DNA of 7,073 nucleotides. Source: Candidatus Fibrimonadales bacterium (lineage in GTDB: Bacteria > Fibrobacterota > Fibrobacteria > Fibrobacterales > Fibrobacteraceae). Below, piece by piece: positions 4,464 through 7,073 of this stretch (positions are counted from its first letter, which is position 1; each line of letters opens with the position of its first letter). The notes beneath the pieces were generated by a model that worked only from the letters and a program-made list of their open reading frames with translations, was not told where the DNA came from and did not search any database. Both the position numbers and the translations under genes were made by a program. The DNA lies in the NCBI GenBank assembly GCA_009788135.1, contig WQSA01000093.1, positions 1,664 through 8,736 of the forward strand. The letters are read 5' to 3'.

Positions 4464-5642
4464 ATGCGTTTCATAGCCATATTTTTTTCGCTGTTGCTTG
4501 CAGCTTGCGGAGATATTGTGCCGTCTTCTGAGGGACACGAGCTTTATCAAAGTTATCATCTGCTGAAAGCTTATTTTTACAAGCCGGAGAGGATAAAGGA
4601 GTTTGCCGAGTACGAGGGAATGGAAGTTGGGGATATGTATAAAAGCATGGATGATCATTATACATATTATACTCCTCCAAAAGAGTCTGAAGAGAAAAAA
4701 GACCAAATTGAAAATACGCCGAGATATTATTCGTTCGGGTTTGAGAGAGTTTTGATAAATGATACTCTGGTTGTTTCGCAGGTTTATCCATTTTCGCCTG
4801 CGAATTCTGCAGGTTTGAAAAAACATGATAAACTTCTGTTTGCAAATGAAGTTTCCTTGACAGACAAAACTGCCGCTTTTTATTTGAATTCGGATTCTCT
4901 GTTTGAGACTACTACAACTTTTAAAGTTTTGCGCGGAGCGGAAGTTACCATGAAAAAAGCGGAAGTTCAAGTGCCTTCCGTATTTCTGGATTCTTTAGAT
5001 GGAATTCCGTATATAACAGTCACTACATACAAAATGAGGGCAAATAATCCGAATGGAACTTACGCTGAGTTCAAAAGCGTTTTGCAAGAAATCAAAGGCG
5101 CAAAAACGGCAATTATGGACCTTCGCAATAATGGTGGCGGCAGCATTAATCACTGCACTGCAATGGCAGCAGAGCTGGTTCCGTTTGATAGCGAGCTGAT
5201 TTATGATATTGAGCATTTTTATGACAGCAAAAGAGGCAATGTGATAGATACTGTTCGCTCTTTTGCGAGTGATTATGTAAAAAGCGAGGGCATAGGAGCG
5301 AGCATAGACTGGACTTTTTATATAAATGGCGAGTCTGCCAGTTGCACGGAGCGTTTTGTTGCCGCTGTTAAATATAACCGCCCGGAAACGGTTGTTCTCG
5401 GAACAAGGAGTTATGGCAAAGGGATTGGCCAAGTGTACAGCAAAACCTATTTGGGTGGCCTTGCATATATCACATGCCTGCAATCGTTTTATCCGAATTG
5501 GGAAACTTTTCACGAGGTTGGCATTGAACCTGATGGACCAATTTCTTTGGCTAAGCGCTTGCCGGAATTTTTGCCAGAACGCAAAACTAATTCGTCTGAG
5601 CTCGGAGCGTATAAATATCGTTCATTTCATGAGTGGGAATAG
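4464..5642 (+). CDS. S41-family (C-terminal processing) protease, predicted lipoprotein
   Basis: A 392-residue protein. The start at 4464 is chosen because it gives a short lipoprotein signal, MRFIAIFFSLLLAAC, with lipobox LAAC (Cys15); the frame is open further upstream but would run through the engB start. Gly16 after the Cys does not suggest inner-membrane retention. Next come an N-terminal region with MDDHYTYYTPP (62-72), matching the 'DPYT.Y' element of CtpA/Prc proteases, a PDZ-like domain at about 88-165 (VSQVYPFSPANSAGLKKHDKLL), and the S41 core. In the core DLRNNGGG (219-226) matches 'DLRNNPGG'. NGESASCTE (288-296) aligns with 'NGGSASASE', giving Ser293 as the likely nucleophile, and RSYGKGIGQ (315-323) supplies the general-base Lys319. 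Such enzymes cut envelope proteins near their C-termini; the substrate here is unknown. Cys294 and Thr295 next to the nucleophile are unusual. Its 3' end overlaps lysS by 21 bp, tail to tail. Confidence 0.88.
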   Translation: MRFIAIFFSLLLAACGDIVPSSEGHELYQSYHLLKAYFYKPERIKEFAEYEGMEVGDMYKSMDDHYTYYTPPKESEEKKDQIENTPRYYSFGFERVLINDTLVVSQVYPFSPANSAGLKKHDKLLFANEVSLTDKTAAFYLNSDSLFETTTTFKVLRGAEVTMKKAEVQVPSVFLDSLDGIPYITVTTYKMRANNPNGTYAEFKSVLQEIKGAKTAIMDLRNNGGGSINHCTAMAAELVPFDSELIYDIEHFYDSKRGNVIDTVRSFASDYVKSEGIGASIDWTFYINGESASCTERFVAAVKYNRPETVVLGTRSYGKGIGQVYSKTYLGGLAYITCLQSFYPNWETFHEVGIEPDGPISLAKRLPEFLPERKTNSSELGAYKYRSFHEWE

Positions 5643-7073
5643 CTGTACGTCTCTTATGGTAGCTTGATTTGTCAAAAGCATAACAAGACGATCTATGCCA
5701 ATGCCCACGCCGCCCGTAGGCGGCATTCCGCATTCTATTGCGTGCAGAAAATCTTCGTCCATGGGATGAGTTTCGTTTTCGCCTCCACGGCCTCGCTCAA
5801 CCTGTTCTTCAAGGTGCTGCCGCTGCAAAATGGGATCGTTTAGCTCGCTATACGCATTGCCTATTTCCCATCCGTTTATGTATGGTTCAAACTGCTCGAT
5901 CAAATCTGGGTTGGAGCGGTGCTCTTTGCAAAGCGGCGCGCTCTCTTTTGGCATATCTTTTATTATGGTTGGCTGTATTAGCTGATGCTCGCAGCTTTCT
6001 TCAAAAATTTCCAGAATTGCCCTGCCTCTGCACCATGCGCCTTCCATTTCAATGTGCCTTTTTTCCAGCTCGCTTTTCAGTTGCTCGTCGGAGAGTTCCT
6101 CTACGCAAATTCCGGCGTATTTTTGAATGGCTTCGTAAACTGTGAGACGCGGCCACGGAGCTTTGAAATCAATTTCCTTATCCTGATATTGTATTTTGGT
6201 TGTTCCGTTTGCAGCTATGCAAGCTCGCTCGCAAATGTTTTCAAAGTGGATCATCATATCGTTGTAGTCGCTAAACGCTTCGTAAAATTCAAGCGATGTG
6301 AATTCGGGGCTGTGGTTTCTGTCCATGCCCTCGTTGCGAAAGTTTTTTGTGAATTCGAATACTTTTTCCAAGCCGCCGATTATGCATCTTTTGAGGTAGA
6401 GCTCTGGCGCTATGCGCAGGTAGAGCGTCATGTCTGCGGCGTTGTGGTGCGTTCCGAATGGGCGTGCGTTTGCGCCGCCGTATATGGCTTGGAGCGTTGG
6501 AGTTTCAACTTCCAAAAATTCCTTTTCAACGAGGTATTCCCTTATGGATTGTATTATGCGATTTCTTTTGCGAAAGACTTCGCGAACGTTGTCGTTCAGA
6601 GTCAAGTCTATATAGCGTTCCCTGTAGCGGGTTTCTATGTCTTTGAATTCGTCGAAAACAATTACGTTGCCGTTTTCGTCTCGTTTTTCTTTTGGGATTG
6701 GCAGCGGATAAATTGCCTTTGATATTATCTCTATTTTTTTTGCCTGCAGCGTATATTCGCCGCTGTTCGTTTTCATCATTATGCCGCTTGCGCCAATCCA
6801 GTCGCCTATATCCATGCTTTTTACAACTTCGTATTCCGCTTCGCCAATCTCGCTGGAAACAGCCAATACCTGAAAGCGTCCGTTGACGTCTTTCAGGTGC
6901 ATAAAGCACATTTTTCCTTTGCGGTTGTAGCGCACAATGCGCCCGGCCCAGGAGATTGTTTCTCCGCTTGCCATGAGTTCTTCGGCTTTGTCTCTCAAGT
7001 CGTTTGAGTGGTGCGTTATGGCAAATTTATATGGATAGGGGTTTATTCCCTGTTCCTTCATTTTAGCGAGTTT
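5622..7073 (-). CDS. lysS: Lysyl-tRNA synthetase, class II (start outside the window)
   Basis: The frame stays open to the right edge, with K-L-A-K ahead of the Met at 7061, so the true start lies beyond it; class II LysRS usually has about 20-25 residues before 'GINPYPY'. The 483 visible residues are otherwise complete. The enzyme charges tRNA-Lys with lysine in the cytoplasm. Counting from the Met at 7061: an OB-fold anticodon-binding domain (about 35-115), motif 1 around FLEVETPTLQ (182-191) with GGANARPF just after, motif 2 FRNEGMDRNHSPEFTSLEFY (241-260), EIGNAYSELNDP (399-410), and motif 3 GGVGIGIDRLVMLL (450-463), ending RDVQLFPLMK. A short insert (KRDENGNVIVFDEF, 126-139) lies before ETRYRERYIDL. 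The stop TGA falls inside the end of the S41 gene. No terminator is visible in the overlap. Confidence 0.97.
   Translation of the reverse strand, partial: KLAKMKEQGINPYPYKFAITHHSNDLRDKAEELMASGETISWAGRIVRYNRKGKMCFMHLKDVNGRFQVLAVSSEIGEAEYEVVKSMDIGDWIGASGIMMKTNSGEYTLQAKKIEIISKAIYPLPIPKEKRDENGNVIVFDEFKDIETRYRERYIDLTLNDNVREVFRKRNRIIQSIREYLVEKEFLEVETPTLQAIYGGANARPFGTHHNAADMTLYLRIAPELYLKRCIIGGLEKVFEFTKNFRNEGMDRNHSPEFTSLEFYEAFSDYNDMMIHFENICERACIAANGTTKIQYQDKEIDFKAPWPRLTVYEAIQKYAGICVEELSDEQLKSELEKRHIEMEGAWCRGRAILEIFEESCEHQLIQPTIIKDMPKESAPLCKEHRSNPDLIEQFEPYINGWEIGNAYSELNDPILQRQHLEEQVERGRGGENETHPMDEDFLHAIECGMPPTGGVGIGIDRLVMLLTNQATIRDVQLFPLMK

Noticed and set aside
4308..4970. 220-codon minus-strand open frame opposite the S41 gene
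   Set aside because: It is a shadow of the protease and engB coding sequences, rich in Arg, Ile and Phe, with no recognisable domain.
5709..5724. GC-rich hairpin GCCGCC-CGTA-GGCGGC considered as a lysS or S41 terminator
   Set aside because: It encodes the conserved PPTGG just before motif 3 of LysRS and is not followed by a T-tract on either strand.
5985..6722. 245-codon plus-strand open frame opposite lysS
   Set aside because: It lies wholly antisense to the conserved LysRS core, its Cys/Phe/Val-rich product looks like reverse-complement coding sequence, and no initiation signal is seen.

Overview
The window reads as ordinary chromosomal DNA from a Gram-negative (diderm) bacterium. The signs are an ExbD/TolR-type energy-transducing protein, a TonB/AgmX-like periplasmic protein, an MlaE-type lipid-transport permease and a predicted lipoprotein protease. 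The AgmX/PglI-type protein beside ExbD and the AT-rich box just ahead of several starts made me think of Fibrobacterota or a relative. That is a weak inference from memory, not something the sequence proves. There is no rRNA, tRNA, CRISPR array, insertion sequence or phage gene, and no gap without a gene exceeds about 70 bases.

Layout. (1) Plus strand, 2-1269: the 3' end of an exbD-like gene, then a glycine-rich TonB/AgmX-type gene, closed by a clear intrinsic terminator. (2) Plus strand, 1292-2134: a lone cheR-type methyltransferase gene. (3) Minus strand, 4429 down to 2131: an apparent operon engB > mlaE > hisG, combining ribosome assembly, envelope lipid transport and histidine synthesis. 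It meets cheR tail to tail, the two stop codons sharing one TTAA. (4) Plus strand, 4464-5642: an S41-family (C-terminal processing) protease with a lipoprotein signal, divergent from engB across 34 bp. (5) Minus strand, 7073 down to 5622: lysS (class II lysyl-tRNA synthetase), its first few codons outside the window and its 3' end overlapping the protease gene.

How the genes work together. The ExbD and TonB-like proteins probably belong to one proton-motive-force-driven envelope machine whose motor subunit would be encoded upstream. The remaining genes are housekeeping or single-function, and I see no new multi-gene system.

The most interesting signal is regulatory. Four genes (cheR, hisG, engB and the S41 protease) have a TTTCTATTTT-like box 5 to 9 bases before the start codon and no Shine-Dalgarno sequence. 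The two genes that sit inside operons (the AgmX-like gene and mlaE) have a Shine-Dalgarno and no box. If the box is a -10 promoter element, these transcripts would be leaderless or nearly so. Between engB and the protease gene two copies face each other and form a perfect 20-bp palindrome.
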